A DNA stretch of 64,000 bases from Paenibacillus antri (GCF_005765165.1 NZ_VCIW01000012.1:62001-126000); one strand, 5' to 3'; positions 34,043 to 43,507 are shown, counted from the first letter of the stretch. Numbers and translations: made by a program. The notes: generated from the sequence alone by a model not told the origin.

Positions 34043-34201
34043 CGATGCCAACCTTTCTTCACTGGTTTCGGTGGGTGGATGCGAGTCTCGGCATGTTGTC
34101 TATGTACATATATATAGAAGAATTGAGGAAATATGGCTTCCGGCGAAAAGGACGTCCCACCCGTACGCTCTCCTGCCGGGAAAACACGAAAGTACGGAAA
34201 A

Positions 34202-34215
34202 TTGAAGCGCTTACA
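34202..34215. promoter_or_regulatory. cre-like site upstream of gltB
   Basis: TTGAAGCGCTTACA matches the CcpA-binding cre pattern TGAAAGCGCTTACA at 12 of 14 positions, 160 bp upstream of gltB. Whether CcpA binds is inference. Confidence 0.4.
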
Positions 34216-34360
34216 ATGTAAGAAAATGTAACGGTAAAATATAGTCACGATTCTATCACTCGTTTTGCGATCGCACAATACTGAAATTTGAGAAAATGGC
34301 GAAATTTCTGACAAGTCGTGTCAGAGTTTCCTCCCCGCCGAACCAGACTCTCTCTTTGTG

Positions 34361-34790
34361 CCGCTTGTCCTCGTTTTCCCTTGAGTCAGCTAACAGTACC
34401 GTAGAATGCTCGCACCGCCGCCGCCCGTTTTCTTTTTGTGCCGCTTGTCCTCGATTTCCCTTGGATCAGCTAACAGTACCGTAGAATGCTCGCACCGCCG
34501 CCGCCCGTTCTCTCTTTCCGCCGCTTGTCCTCGATTTCCCTTGGATCAGCTAACAGTACCGTAGAGTGCTCACACCGTCGCCGCCCGTTTTCTTTTTGTG
34601 CTGCTTGTCCTCGATTTCCCTTGGATCAGCTGACAGTACCGTAGAGTGCACACACCGCCGCCGCCCGTTCTCTCTTTCCGCCGCTTGTCCTCGATTTCCC
34701 TTGAGTCAGCTAACAGTACCGTAGAATGCTCGCACCGCCGCCACCCGTTCTCTCTTTCCGCCGCTTGTCCTCGATTTCCCTTGGATCAGC
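34361..34790. repeat. 80-bp tandem repeat array, five full copies plus a partial sixth
   Basis: Copies start at exactly 34361, 34441, 34521, 34601, 34681 and (partial) 34761. Each begins CCGCTTGTCCTCGATTTCCC, continues TTGGATCAGCTAACAGTACC and ends in a GC-rich CCGCCGCCCGTT stretch plus TCTTTTTGTG or TCTCTTTCCG. Copies differ by a few bases; the two end variants are interleaved. No gene, no spacers, so not CRISPR. Confidence 0.95.
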
Positions 34791-35158
34791 CGGCCGCAGC
34801 TGAGCGAAGGGAAGATAAGGAGAAGGGAGCGCGAAAGACTTACCGGAGACCTGGCGCCACCGCCGCACACCTTGTCCATAGCCGGCCGCAGCTGAGCGAA
34901 GGGAAGACGAGGAGAGGGGAGCGCGAAAGACTTACCGGAGACCTGGCGCCACCGCCGCACACCTTGTCCATAGCCGGCCGCAGCTGAGCGAAGGGAAGAC
35001 GAGGAGAAGGGAGCGCGAAAGACTTACCGGAGACCTGGCGCCACCGCCGCACACCTTGTCCATAGCCGGCCGCAGCTGAGCGAAGGGAAGACGAGGAGAA
35101 GGGAGCGCGAAAGACTTACCGGAGATCTGGCGCCACCGCCGCACACCTTTATCCTTGG
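34791..35158. repeat. 92-bp tandem repeat array, four copies plus a degenerate fifth
   Basis: Copies start at 34791, 34883, 34975 and 35067 (period exactly 92), each beginning CGGCCGCAGCTGAGCGAAGG and ending in a GCCGCACACCTTGTCCAT stretch. Differences are few. A decayed fifth copy begins near 35160 (CGGCCGTATCGG). The array abuts the 80-bp array without a gap. Confidence 0.95.
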
Positions 35159-35300
35159 TCGGCCGTATCGGAGCACGCGGAAGACTTATTTGGGATCTAG
35201 CGTCGTGTGCGGCAGAAGGTGATGCTCGGTAATACCAAGTATGCATCATGGCCCGTTGCTCGGCAGAAAGCTGTGCTCGTTCGGGGGAGCGGTTTCCGAA

Positions 35301-35492
35301 CTAGAGGGAAATCCTCCCGCTAATTTCGCTGCTGACCCCCGTTTTCGGGGGATTAGACGGAAAACATGGAGCTAATTCGACGCAGGGAGCGGGAAATCGA
35401 GGAATGGCGGTACATTAGACGGAGGTTTTCCCGCTAACTGCGAGGACCGGCAACCCGGCCTCCGATTAGTGGGAGAATTTCCATCTAAATCG
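35301..35492. repeat. Four dispersed short palindromic repeats
   Basis: Four relatives of TTAGACGGAnAATTTCCnCTAA lie at 35301-35328, 35352-35380, 35413-35441 and 35464-35492, at intervals of 51, 61 and 51 bp. Each has a GGAnA..TTCC inverted repeat. The same family forms the array at 51224-51660. The rest of 35160-35513 holds no gene. Confidence 0.75.
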
Positions 35493-35513
35493 TCGGGCTG
35501 GCTAACGTGTAAA

Positions 35514-35543
35514 GAAGGACCGCCCCGACCGGGGCGGTCCTTC
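35514..35543. terminator. Terminator hairpin
   Basis: The 13-bp perfect stem GAAGGACCGCCCC/GGGGCGGTCCTTC has a 4-nt loop, 10 bp after the propeller gene's stop on the minus strand. The T-tract is short (CTTTAC). Confidence 0.7.
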
Positions 35544-35553
35544 GCGAACCGAC

Positions 35554-36984
35554 TTAAAATTCCACCTTGCGGATTGCGCTATCGATCGGGATGCCCTTAC
35601 GCGACAGCAGGTACACCTCGAGCCGTGCGGCCTTGTCGCCCGCGAGGGCCGGCTTTTCGACCGGGATGGAGAAGCTGCCGTCGGCCGCGACCCGGTCGCG
35701 GTAGGCCGTCCCGGCGACGACAAGGTAGCCTTCATGGTCGTAGATGCGGTACCCGACCCAGACGTCCCGGTCGGCGAGCTTCGGCGTCGCCGCGCCGTGG
35801 AGCTCGAGCGCGTTGGTGTTCAGGTTTTCCACCAGCTTCGTCAACGCGAAGTACTTGCTCTCGAAGTCCGGGAGCGGCGTCTCGACGACCGGGTCGTCGT
35901 TGTTGAGCGCCGCGGAGATGCGCCAGACGTCGTACGTGAACTCCGCGCGGCCGGACAAGTCCGGCGACGCTGAGCTGTCGGTGAAGTAGACGTCGAGCCG
36001 GTCCGGCTGCGGCAGCGTGCCGAACGGCGTCCGCAGCAGCGCGGCGTTGTGGTTGCGCGCGAAGCCGGTGACCGCCGCGTTCAACGTGCCCTCGACCTTC
36101 CATTCGCCGCCGCCGCCCCAGACGGCGCCTCCGGAGATGCTGACGATCTGCTGCGCGCCCGCGATGTACGACGGGTCGCCCGAAGGATATGGATGCATCT
36201 CCCGCACGGCGTAAAACCGGTCGCGACTCGGGTCGTACGCGACGTCGAAGTTGTTCAGGAAGTCGGGGGCGCCGTCGGTTCGGACGAGCCCGGCGTTCGT
36301 CAGCCGCAGCGGCGTCCCGACGACCGGGTTCGCCATGTCGCCGAGGCGCAGCTCGACGCGATAGCCGGCGGTGGCCGAAGCGTCGCCGCGCGTAAAGAAC
36401 AACATGAGCCAGCCTTGCCCGTCGATGCTCGTGACCGACGGCTGCCCGGCGCCCCAGAACCCGTCGTTCGGATGCGTCACGATCGGCTCCGGGTACTTCA
36501 CCCACGTACCGTCGAGCGTATCGGCGAACGCGACGCCGATCTGGTTATGCGCGCTCGCGTCCACGTCGTTGCCCAGATAGAACATGGCGTAGTTGTAGAC
36601 ATGCCCGTCTTCGCCGTATTTGAACTTGCCCGCGACGACGGCCGGATCGCAGACGTGGAAGCTGTCCCACGCGCCGGACGGGCCCGCCTGCAGGACGGAG
36701 CGGGACTCGACTACGGCGCCGCCGACGATTTTCGTATAGAAAATGTGATCCTTAAACACGCCGTCCTCCGCGTTATGGCAAGAAAACAGATGCTCCGCGT
36801 CGCCTTCGCGAAGGACGGCGGGAGCGTACGCGTACGTCTGTCCGGCGGGGTTGTACACCTCCGTCAGCGATCCCGCGTCCCACAGCGCCGCGGAGAAGGC
36901 GGACGGGAGCGGGGCCAGGGCGAGCAGCAGCGACAGCATCAAAACGAGCAGCAAGGACTTCCTTCGTTTCCGGTTCATCATCAT
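35554..36984 (-). CDS. Secreted five-bladed beta-propeller glycosidase-like protein
   Basis: 476 residues with a signal peptide (NRKRRKSLLLVLMLSLLLAL..FSA). The propeller covers about 35-350, followed by a C-terminal beta domain. Motifs are FHVCDPAVVAGKF, MFYLGNDVDASAHNQIGVAF, FWGAGQPSV and GFARNHNAAL. They recur in order in the cytoplasmic protein at 44397-45428, so the two are paralogues. The fold and Asp/His-rich motifs suggest a GH43/GH117-like glycosidase; the exact family is not assignable by eye. Start is the ATG cluster at 36984 after GAGGCG; an 11-residue upstream extension is not supported. Confidence 0.78.
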   Translation of the reverse strand: MMMNRKRRKSLLLVLMLSLLLALAPLPSAFSAALWDAGSLTEVYNPAGQTYAYAPAVLREGDAEHLFSCHNAEDGVFKDHIFYTKIVGGAVVESRSVLQAGPSGAWDSFHVCDPAVVAGKFKYGEDGHVYNYAMFYLGNDVDASAHNQIGVAFADTLDGTWVKYPEPIVTHPNDGFWGAGQPSVTSIDGQGWLMLFFTRGDASATAGYRVELRLGDMANPVVGTPLRLTNAGLVRTDGAPDFLNNFDVAYDPSRDRFYAVREMHPYPSGDPSYIAGAQQIVSISGGAVWGGGGEWKVEGTLNAAVTGFARNHNAALLRTPFGTLPQPDRLDVYFTDSSASPDLSGRAEFTYDVWRISAALNNDDPVVETPLPDFESKYFALTKLVENLNTNALELHGAATPKLADRDVWVGYRIYDHEGYLVVAGTAYRDRVAADGSFSIPVEKPALAGDKAARLEVYLLSRKGIPIDSAIRKVEF

Positions 36985-37191
36985 CGAATCGCCTCGTTTC
37001 GTTAGGGTTTCACACATCGTAGCCGGGCGGAGGCGAGCCGGTCTACTTCGATATTTTTACCGCCCGCGCGGAGGAGAAGTAAACAAAAGACAGTCGGGCA
37101 GGTAAACAAAGGGGAGAGGGATTCAGGGCGAACCGAAGAATAAACATATCCATATGCACGTACCGGCGCAGAAGGAGCGAATCCGAAAACC

Positions 37192-39033
37192 ATGAGAAGA
37201 CTGCCGTTCTACCGCGTGCCGACGAAGGGGTTTAACATTTTCCAAAAGCTCGTCGTTGCGTTCCTGCTCGCCATCATCCCGATCCTCGTCGTCAGCGCCT
37301 TGATCAACCGTTCCGGCGAAACGGCGATCTACAAGGAAATTACGAATTCGCTGAAGTCCAACGCCCACTTCTACCTGAGCTCGTTCGAGCTCGAGATGGA
37401 GCGGGTCATCCGGATGAAGCAGCAATATATCCTCGACAGCGAAGTGCAGCGGCTCATGATGTTCCACATGTTCTACTCCGACAGCGAGTACGTGGAGGCG
37501 ATGCAGAACATCGAGCGGCGGTTGCAGCAGCTGCACGATTCCAGCTTGTTCGTCCAAGAGCTTAAGCTGCACATCCCCGAAATCGGCATGACGATCCACA
37601 ACAGCCGCATCGATCGCGTCATGCCGCAGGCGGAGCTCGACGCGTTGGAAGCGCTCTACCGCTCTGGCAAGCACATCTATCCGCTGAACGAGGACGTCCT
37701 CATTCTCGGCGAACGGTACCCGACGTCGAATCTCGGCGATTTGCCCGCCACGTTGTGGCTCGAGGTGATCTTGTCGCGCCGGAACATGGAGGATTCGCTC
37801 CGAGAGATCGTCCGTTACAACGACGGGGAAGCGATGATCGTCTCCCGTCAAGGGACGTGGGCGCTCGGCTCGCTGCCGCGCAGCGCGTTGTCGCTCGGCC
37901 AGCCGCTGACGCAGCGGCTCGACCTGAGCGTCGGCGCCGAGACCGGCTCGGGCATCGGCCGCTTCACGTTGGACGGCGTCTCCTACATCTATGCGAGCGA
38001 GACGTCGGAGCTGCTGGACGCCTCTCTCATCGTGTACGTGCCGGAAAACAGCTTCCTCGGCCCGACCCGGTGGTACGAGCAGCTGTATTGGATATTAGCC
38101 GGGACGTCGTTCGTGGTGGTCGTCGCCTTTTCCTCTTGGATCTTCCTCCTGGTGCACCGGCCGATGGTTCGGCTGACCGCGGCGTTCCGCCGGCTCGAGA
38201 AGGGCGACTTCAATATCTCGCTGCAATACGGCCGCAAGGATGAATTCCATTACTTGTACCAGCAGTTCAACAAGATGTCGGCGCGGCTGCAGCAGCTGAT
38301 CCAGGACGTCTACGAGCAGGAGCTGCGGTTCAACCGAGCGGAGCTGAAGCAGCTGCAGGCGCAGATCAATCCGCATTTCCTGTATAACATCTTCTTCCTG
38401 CTCAACCGGATCGTGCAGCTCGAGGACGTCGACAACGCGAAGAAGCTGACGAAATACTTGGGCCAATACTTCCGGTTCATTACAAGAAACAAGGACGACG
38501 AAAATGCGATCGGAGACGAGCTCGCCCACGTCGACGCGTACATCGGCATCCAGCGGCTGCGCTTCGGCAGCAAGCTGGACGCGCGGGTCGAGCCGATCCC
38601 GGCGGAAGCCGCGTCGGCGCGGGTGCCGAGGCTCATTCTGCAGCCGATCGTGGAGAACGCGTTCGAGTACGGGCTCGAAGATCATCTCGAAACCGGCGTG
38701 CTTCGCGTCTGGTCCGAGATCTCGGACGGCGCGCTCGCGATTCATGTCGAGGACAACGGCGCGAGCCTCCCGGACGAGACGATCCGGACGCTGACGGCGG
38801 TGCTGGAGGAGCCGAAGAAGAGCATCGAGACGACCGGAATCGTGAACGTGCATCGCCGGCTGCAGCTGAAGTTCGGCTCGGCGTACGGGCTCGTCGTCGG
38901 GCGCAGCGCCTTGGGAGGGCTGCACGTCACGCTTCGAGTGCCGGCGGAGGATCGAGGCCAGCCAGGGCAGCCAGGTCAGCAGGAATCGACGGGAGGGGAA
39001 CGAGATGTACCGACTATTGATCGTGGACAATGA
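37192..39033 (+). CDS. YesM-type sensor histidine kinase
   Basis: 613 residues. Helix 1 is about 18-40 and helix 2 about 302-325, around an extracellular sensor of about 260 residues. HAMP follows (PMVRLTAAFRRLEKGDFNISLQ), then a His_kinase domain with phosphoacceptor His in QAQINPHFLYNIFF near 394, and HATPase with N-box QPIVENAFEYGLEDHLETG. It senses extracellular sugar or a binding-protein complex and phosphorylates the next gene product. It overlaps the regulator gene by 29 bp. Confidence 0.93.
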   Translation: MRRLPFYRVPTKGFNIFQKLVVAFLLAIIPILVVSALINRSGETAIYKEITNSLKSNAHFYLSSFELEMERVIRMKQQYILDSEVQRLMMFHMFYSDSEYVEAMQNIERRLQQLHDSSLFVQELKLHIPEIGMTIHNSRIDRVMPQAELDALEALYRSGKHIYPLNEDVLILGERYPTSNLGDLPATLWLEVILSRRNMEDSLREIVRYNDGEAMIVSRQGTWALGSLPRSALSLGQPLTQRLDLSVGAETGSGIGRFTLDGVSYIYASETSELLDASLIVYVPENSFLGPTRWYEQLYWILAGTSFVVVVAFSSWIFLLVHRPMVRLTAAFRRLEKGDFNISLQYGRKDEFHYLYQQFNKMSARLQQLIQDVYEQELRFNRAELKQLQAQINPHFLYNIFFLLNRIVQLEDVDNAKKLTKYLGQYFRFITRNKDDENAIGDELAHVDAYIGIQRLRFGSKLDARVEPIPAEAASARVPRLILQPIVENAFEYGLEDHLETGVLRVWSEISDGALAIHVEDNGASLPDETIRTLTAVLEEPKKSIETTGIVNVHRRLQLKFGSAYGLVVGRSALGGLHVTLRVPAEDRGQPGQPGQQESTGGERDVPTIDRGQ

Positions 39034-40678
39034 GGAATACGTCGTGAACGGGCTGGTGGAGCTGTTCCAGCAGGAGAAGCAGCTCGATCTGGAGGTCGCG
39101 GGGGCGTATTCCGCGGCGGAGGCGCTGCATCAGCTCATGACGACGCGGATGGACATCGTCATTACCGACATTCGCATGCCGGGCATGAACGGGTTCGAGC
39201 TGCAGAAGATCATCGTCTCCCGGTGGCCGCGGTGCAAGGTCGTCTTCCTGTCGGGTTACGACGATTTCAACTATGCGCAGGAGGCGCTTCGCGCCGGTTC
39301 CGTCAATTACATCTTGAAGACCGAGGACGACCAGGTCATCATCGACGCCGTGAAGGAGGCGATCCATCGCCTCGAGTCGGAGCGGGAGACGGAGAAGGTG
39401 CTGATCGAGGCGAAGTCGCAGCTGAAGCAAGCGCTGACGGGGCTGCAGCGGGAGTTTTTCGAGGGGCTGCTGCTCGGCGACAAGCATATCCTGCGCTCGC
39501 TCGAGAAGCAGTTCGACGAGCTGCACATCCCGCTCGCGCCGAACCGCCCGGTCGGCGTCGTCGTCGGCAAGGTCGACGAGTGGCCGGCGGAGCACTCGCA
39601 TTACGACCGTTCGCTGCTGCTGTACGCGGTGCAAAACATCGCCAACGAATATTTGTCGCTCTCCACGGTGCACGCGTCGTTCGTGTACGAACGCTCGAAG
39701 CTCGTCTGGCTCATTCAGACGAAGGCGGAGCCGTGGATGGAGCGATTCCTCGACGACGCGTCGAAGCAGATGGCGTCGCAGTTCGTCTACGGCACGTTCG
39801 AGTGCATCCAATCGTCCTGCAGCGACCTGCTGCATCTGCCGCTCTCGTTCGCGATCGGGAAGCACCCGAAGCCGTGGGAGACGCTCGGCGGGGAGGCGGA
39901 CCGGCTGTTCGCGTCGATTCAGTCGTCGGTGCGGCGCCAGATGCTGTTCATGCAGCGGGAGGAAGCGGACGCGGCCGGCACCGGCAGCGCGTATTCGCTG
40001 CAGCATGAAGCGTTCAAGCAATACGAGCTGCTGTCGTACAGCCTCGAGCATAACAACCGCGAGGAGTTCGGGCGCATCCTCGAGTCGCTGCTCGAGGCGG
40101 GCGACAAGGCGGCGCGGTCGGGCAACGACATCGTGCGGCAGCAGATCGCCGGCGCCGTCCTGTCTGTGCTGTGCGGCTACCTCGACAAGCTGCCCGCGGA
40201 CGAAGTGGACGGCTCGATCGCGGAGATCAAGCGCGGATACGAGACTGGACGCCCCGAGGCGTGGGAGACGCAGCGGGCGCATGCCCGCGCGCTCGCGGAC
40301 TATATTCTGGGCCGTCACGTGCAGGCGGAGGAGAGCGAAGAGAATCGGATCATCACTAGCATCCATGCATACTTGAACGCCAACCTCGGCGGCGATCTGT
40401 CGCTCAAGACGATGGCGCTCGCGCTCGGGCACAATCCTTCGTACTTGTCCCGGCTCTATAAGCAAAAGGCGGGCAAGGGGCTGTCCGAGACGGTCATGGA
40501 GCTGAAGCTGGCGAGGGCGAAGGCGCTGCTCGCGCAGCCGAACTACCGGATTCAGGACATCTCCAAGGCGGTCGGCTTCTTGTCCGACCATTATTTCTAC
40601 CGGTTCTTCAAGAGGGCGACGAGGCTGACGCCGCAGGAGTACCGCGAACAGGTAAACGAAAGACAGCGGCGGGAGTAA
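39005..40678 (+). CDS. YesN-type response regulator with AraC DNA-binding domain
   Basis: 557 residues. REC domain at 1-120 with phosphoacceptor Asp in DIVITDIRMPGMNG near 55 and the Lys in YILKTEDD. A helical middle region (about 150-430) follows, then a C-terminal AraC double helix-turn-helix (about 455-555: LSLKTMALALGHNPSYLSRLYKQKAGKGLSETV, YRIQDISKAVGFLSDHYFYRFFKRATRLTPQEYR). It presumably activates the transporter operon that starts 121 bp downstream. Confidence 0.93.
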   Translation: MYRLLIVDNEEYVVNGLVELFQQEKQLDLEVAGAYSAAEALHQLMTTRMDIVITDIRMPGMNGFELQKIIVSRWPRCKVVFLSGYDDFNYAQEALRAGSVNYILKTEDDQVIIDAVKEAIHRLESERETEKVLIEAKSQLKQALTGLQREFFEGLLLGDKHILRSLEKQFDELHIPLAPNRPVGVVVGKVDEWPAEHSHYDRSLLLYAVQNIANEYLSLSTVHASFVYERSKLVWLIQTKAEPWMERFLDDASKQMASQFVYGTFECIQSSCSDLLHLPLSFAIGKHPKPWETLGGEADRLFASIQSSVRRQMLFMQREEADAAGTGSAYSLQHEAFKQYELLSYSLEHNNREEFGRILESLLEAGDKAARSGNDIVRQQIAGAVLSVLCGYLDKLPADEVDGSIAEIKRGYETGRPEAWETQRAHARALADYILGRHVQAEESEENRIITSIHAYLNANLGGDLSLKTMALALGHNPSYLSRLYKQKAGKGLSETVMELKLARAKALLAQPNYRIQDISKAVGFLSDHYFYRFFKRATRLTPQEYREQVNERQRRE

Positions 40679-40798
40679 AAAGATCGAAGTGGTTTCGGGA
40701 CGCGGGACGGTTTTACAATGAGGGCACGGTTATAGGCCTAGCCGAACGAAGAGGCAAGACGCGAAACAGGGACAGCAGCGAAAAGGGAGGTATTTTCA

Positions 40799-42505
40799 TT
40801 GAAAAACCGGAAACCGCTTTATCTCCTACTAACGATCCTATTGTCGTTCTCGATGATTCTCGCCGCCTGCACGGGCGGCGGAGCTTCGGAGGAGGAGACG
40901 CCGAACCCGGCGCCCGCCGGGGAGAAGCCCTCGAACGAGCAGCCGGCGGGGGAATCGCCCGCCGAAGAGACGAAGACGGGCTACGACGACGTCATCGATA
41001 TCGACTGGTACGTGAATCTGTCCTGGTGGAAATATCAGGGCGATTGGGGCAACGACATGTTCTCCCAATACATTAAGGACAACTTCGGCCTCAACATTAA
41101 CTTTATTACGCCGGCTGGCGACGGCGCGGACCAAATTTCCGCGATGATCGCGACGGGTTCCGTGCCGGACCTCGTGACGGTCGAGTCGTGGCTCGATTAC
41201 AAGACGAAGCTGGCGCAGGGCGGCTACCTCGTCTCGATGAACGAGCTGATCGAGAAGTATACGCCGGATTTCAAGCCTTACGAGGATATCTTCGGCTGGT
41301 ATCAGGAAGCGGACGGCAAGACGTACGTGCTGCCGAACTTCGCGTATTCGCGCCACGCGATGAAGCCGGGCGAGCAGCTCGAGCCGAACAGCGGCTTCAC
41401 GCTTCGATCGGACATTTACGAGCAGCTCGGACGTCCGGACATCTCGACGGCCGACAAATTCCTCGATGCGCTCGAGCGCGTGAAGAACGAGGTGAAGACG
41501 TATGACGGCAAGCCGCTCATTCCGCTGCAGCTGTACGAATTCACGCAGAACGGCAACCAGTCGGTGAACTGGTTGACCGAATATTTCGCGGTGCCGTACG
41601 AGGACGCGAGCGGGAAGCTGCTGAACCGCACGTTCCAGCCGGAATATTGGGACGTCCTGAAATTCCTGAACGAAGCGTACCGCCGCGGTCTCATCTCGCA
41701 GGATAACTTCACGGATAAGCGGGATCAGATTAACGAAAAGGTCGCCAGCGGACGCGTCTTCGCGAACTTGACCGCGCCGCAGGATTTCACGCAGCAGTTC
41801 CGCACGCTGTGGGAAGCGGACAACAACGCGAAATTCGAAGGGTTCGCGCTGCGCAACTACCAAGGCGGCGATCCGGTGCTGACGGACATTCGCGGCTTCG
41901 GCTGGCTCGTGACGATGGTCGGCAAGGAGTCCAAGGCGCATGAGCGCATCGCGAAGCTGCTCGCCTTCCTGAACAGCAAGGAAGGGCAGCATATGGCGCA
42001 CTTCGGGTGGGAAGGCGTGACGTATAACTATAACGCGGACGGCACGATAACGTGGACGGAGGAGTACACGACGACGGTCGCGAAGAACGACGGCTCGCAG
42101 AAGAAGTGGGGCATGGGCTTCGACCTGCAGATGGATTGGTATTCGGTGAAGGACTTGTTCCCGAAGCCGGAAGCGCCGTTCGACGTGTACAACGCCGAAA
42201 TCAAGAAGCCGCTCGTCCAATACAGCTACGACACGAGCGCCGTCGGCGGCAAGCCGAACCCGGACCATCCGGACCGCAACAAGATGATCGAGTTGGGCAA
42301 CCGCCTCTCGCTGTTCTGGGGCAAGGAGCTGCCGCGCATCATTATGGCCGGCTCCGAAGCCGAGGCGCGCGCCGTCTACGACGAGACGCTGCGCAAGATG
42401 GAAGAGATGGGACAGAAGGACCTCGACGCCTACGGCAACGAGTCGTTCCAGGCGGCGAAGGAAGCGCTCGGCGTCGAGCACTCTTGGCCGCCGCTGTTGA
42501 AGTAA
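40799..42505 (+). CDS. Extracellular sugar-binding lipoprotein of a CUT1 ABC transporter
   Basis: 568 residues, LplA-type. Start is TTG with AAGGGAGG 9 nt upstream. The lipobox ILAAC places the lipidated Cys at residue 24, followed by a low-complexity Gly/Ser/Pro/Glu linker. The mature fold is a two-lobed binding protein (IDWYVNLSWWKYQGDWG, MIATGSVPDLVTVESW, GKTYVLPNFAYS). The length exceeds the 430-450 residues of typical MalE-like proteins and suits oligosaccharide or complex-glycan binding. Expression presumably needs the YesN regulator encoded just upstream. A stable hairpin follows the stop. Confidence 0.92.
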   Translation: MKNRKPLYLLLTILLSFSMILAACTGGGASEEETPNPAPAGEKPSNEQPAGESPAEETKTGYDDVIDIDWYVNLSWWKYQGDWGNDMFSQYIKDNFGLNINFITPAGDGADQISAMIATGSVPDLVTVESWLDYKTKLAQGGYLVSMNELIEKYTPDFKPYEDIFGWYQEADGKTYVLPNFAYSRHAMKPGEQLEPNSGFTLRSDIYEQLGRPDISTADKFLDALERVKNEVKTYDGKPLIPLQLYEFTQNGNQSVNWLTEYFAVPYEDASGKLLNRTFQPEYWDVLKFLNEAYRRGLISQDNFTDKRDQINEKVASGRVFANLTAPQDFTQQFRTLWEADNNAKFEGFALRNYQGGDPVLTDIRGFGWLVTMVGKESKAHERIAKLLAFLNSKEGQHMAHFGWEGVTYNYNADGTITWTEEYTTTVAKNDGSQKKWGMGFDLQMDWYSVKDLFPKPEAPFDVYNAEIKKPLVQYSYDTSAVGGKPNPDHPDRNKMIELGNRLSLFWGKELPRIIMAGSEAEARAVYDETLRKMEEMGQKDLDAYGNESFQAAKEALGVEHSWPPLLK

Positions 42506-42514
42506 CCTAACGCA

Positions 42515-42540
42515 CCGCCCGCCCGTTCCTCGGCGGGCGG
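42515..42540 (+). promoter_or_regulatory. Intercistronic hairpin after the binding-protein gene
   Basis: CCGCCCGCC pairs perfectly with GGCGGGCGG around an 8-nt loop between the binding-protein and permease genes, with no T-tract. Such hairpins raise the amount of the upstream mRNA segment by protecting it from 3' exonucleases. Confidence 0.6.
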
Positions 42541-42565
42541 GACTCGTACAAGGAGGGGGACAACG

Positions 42566-43495
42566 ATGCCAAGGCGCAGCCTCATCTATCGATTCGCGAC
42601 GCAGTGGCAGCTGCAGTTCATGGCGTTATGCGGCATCCTCTTCGTGCTGACGTTCCATTACGCGCCGATGTTCGGCATCGTCATCGCGTTCAAGCAGGCC
42701 GATTACTCGGTCAATCTGCTGCGCAGCCTGACCGAAGCGCCGTGGATCGGCTTGGAGCACTTCCGCGAATTCATCGACGATTATATGTTTCGAGACATTT
42801 TGCTCAACACGGTCGGGCTGAACCTGCTGCAGCTGCTGATCAATTTCCCGGCGCCGATCGTCTTCGCCATTCTCATCAGCGAGGTCGCGCACGGCCGGTT
42901 CAAAAAGATCGTGCAGTCCATCAGCTACTTCCCGCATTTCATCTCGTGGATCGTCTTCGGCGGCATCGTCATCAATATGCTGTCCGTCGAATCCGGCATC
43001 GTCGTGCCGGTCCTGCAGGGCATCGGCCTCATGGACGAACCGATCAACCTGCTGGGCGAGGCGGACGCGTTCTGGCCGATCATCATCTTGACGTCGCTCA
43101 TTAAGGGGCTCGGCTGGGGCTCCATCATCTACTTGGCCGCGATTACGACGATCGATCCGACGCTGTACGAGGCGGCGACGATCGACGGCGCCGGCCGATT
43201 CCGGCGCATCTGGCACATTACGCTGCCTTCCATTACGGGTACGATCATCGTGTTTTTCATCCTGTCGGTCAGCAATTTGCTCAATTCGTCGTTCGATCAT
43301 ATTTGGGTGTTCCAGACGCCGCTCAATCTCGACCGCAGCGAAGTGATCGACACGTTCGTGTACAAGGTCGGCATCACGCAGATGCGCTACTCGTATACGA
43401 CGGCCGTCGGGCTGTTCAAATCCGTCGTCGCGCTGGTGCTGCTCGTGGCGGGGCATCTGATCTGCAAGCGGGTGGCGGGACGGGGCATTTTCTAA
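42566..43495 (+). CDS. Sugar ABC transporter permease (LplB type)
   Basis: 309 residues; six helices. The N-terminal FMALCGILFVLTFHYAPMFGIVIAFKQADY is typical of LplB-type permeases, and the EAA loop is LYEAATIDGAGRFRRIWHITLPSI near 201-224. The C-terminus (RVAGRGIF) is short. It partners the next permease; the ATPase must be supplied from elsewhere (an MsmX-like shared ATPase). Ribosome-binding site AGGAGGGGG. Confidence 0.94.
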   Translation: MPRRSLIYRFATQWQLQFMALCGILFVLTFHYAPMFGIVIAFKQADYSVNLLRSLTEAPWIGLEHFREFIDDYMFRDILLNTVGLNLLQLLINFPAPIVFAILISEVAHGRFKKIVQSISYFPHFISWIVFGGIVINMLSVESGIVVPVLQGIGLMDEPINLLGEADAFWPIIILTSLIKGLGWGSIIYLAAITTIDPTLYEAATIDGAGRFRRIWHITLPSITGTIIVFFILSVSNLLNSSFDHIWVFQTPLNLDRSEVIDTFVYKVGITQMRYSYTTAVGLFKSVVALVLLVAGHLICKRVAGRGIF

Positions 43496-43507
43496 GGGAA
43501 GGGGGGC

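Noticed and set aside
34361-35158. CRISPR array
   Set aside because: Units are contiguous 80- and 92-bp tandem copies without unique spacers, and no cas genes are present.
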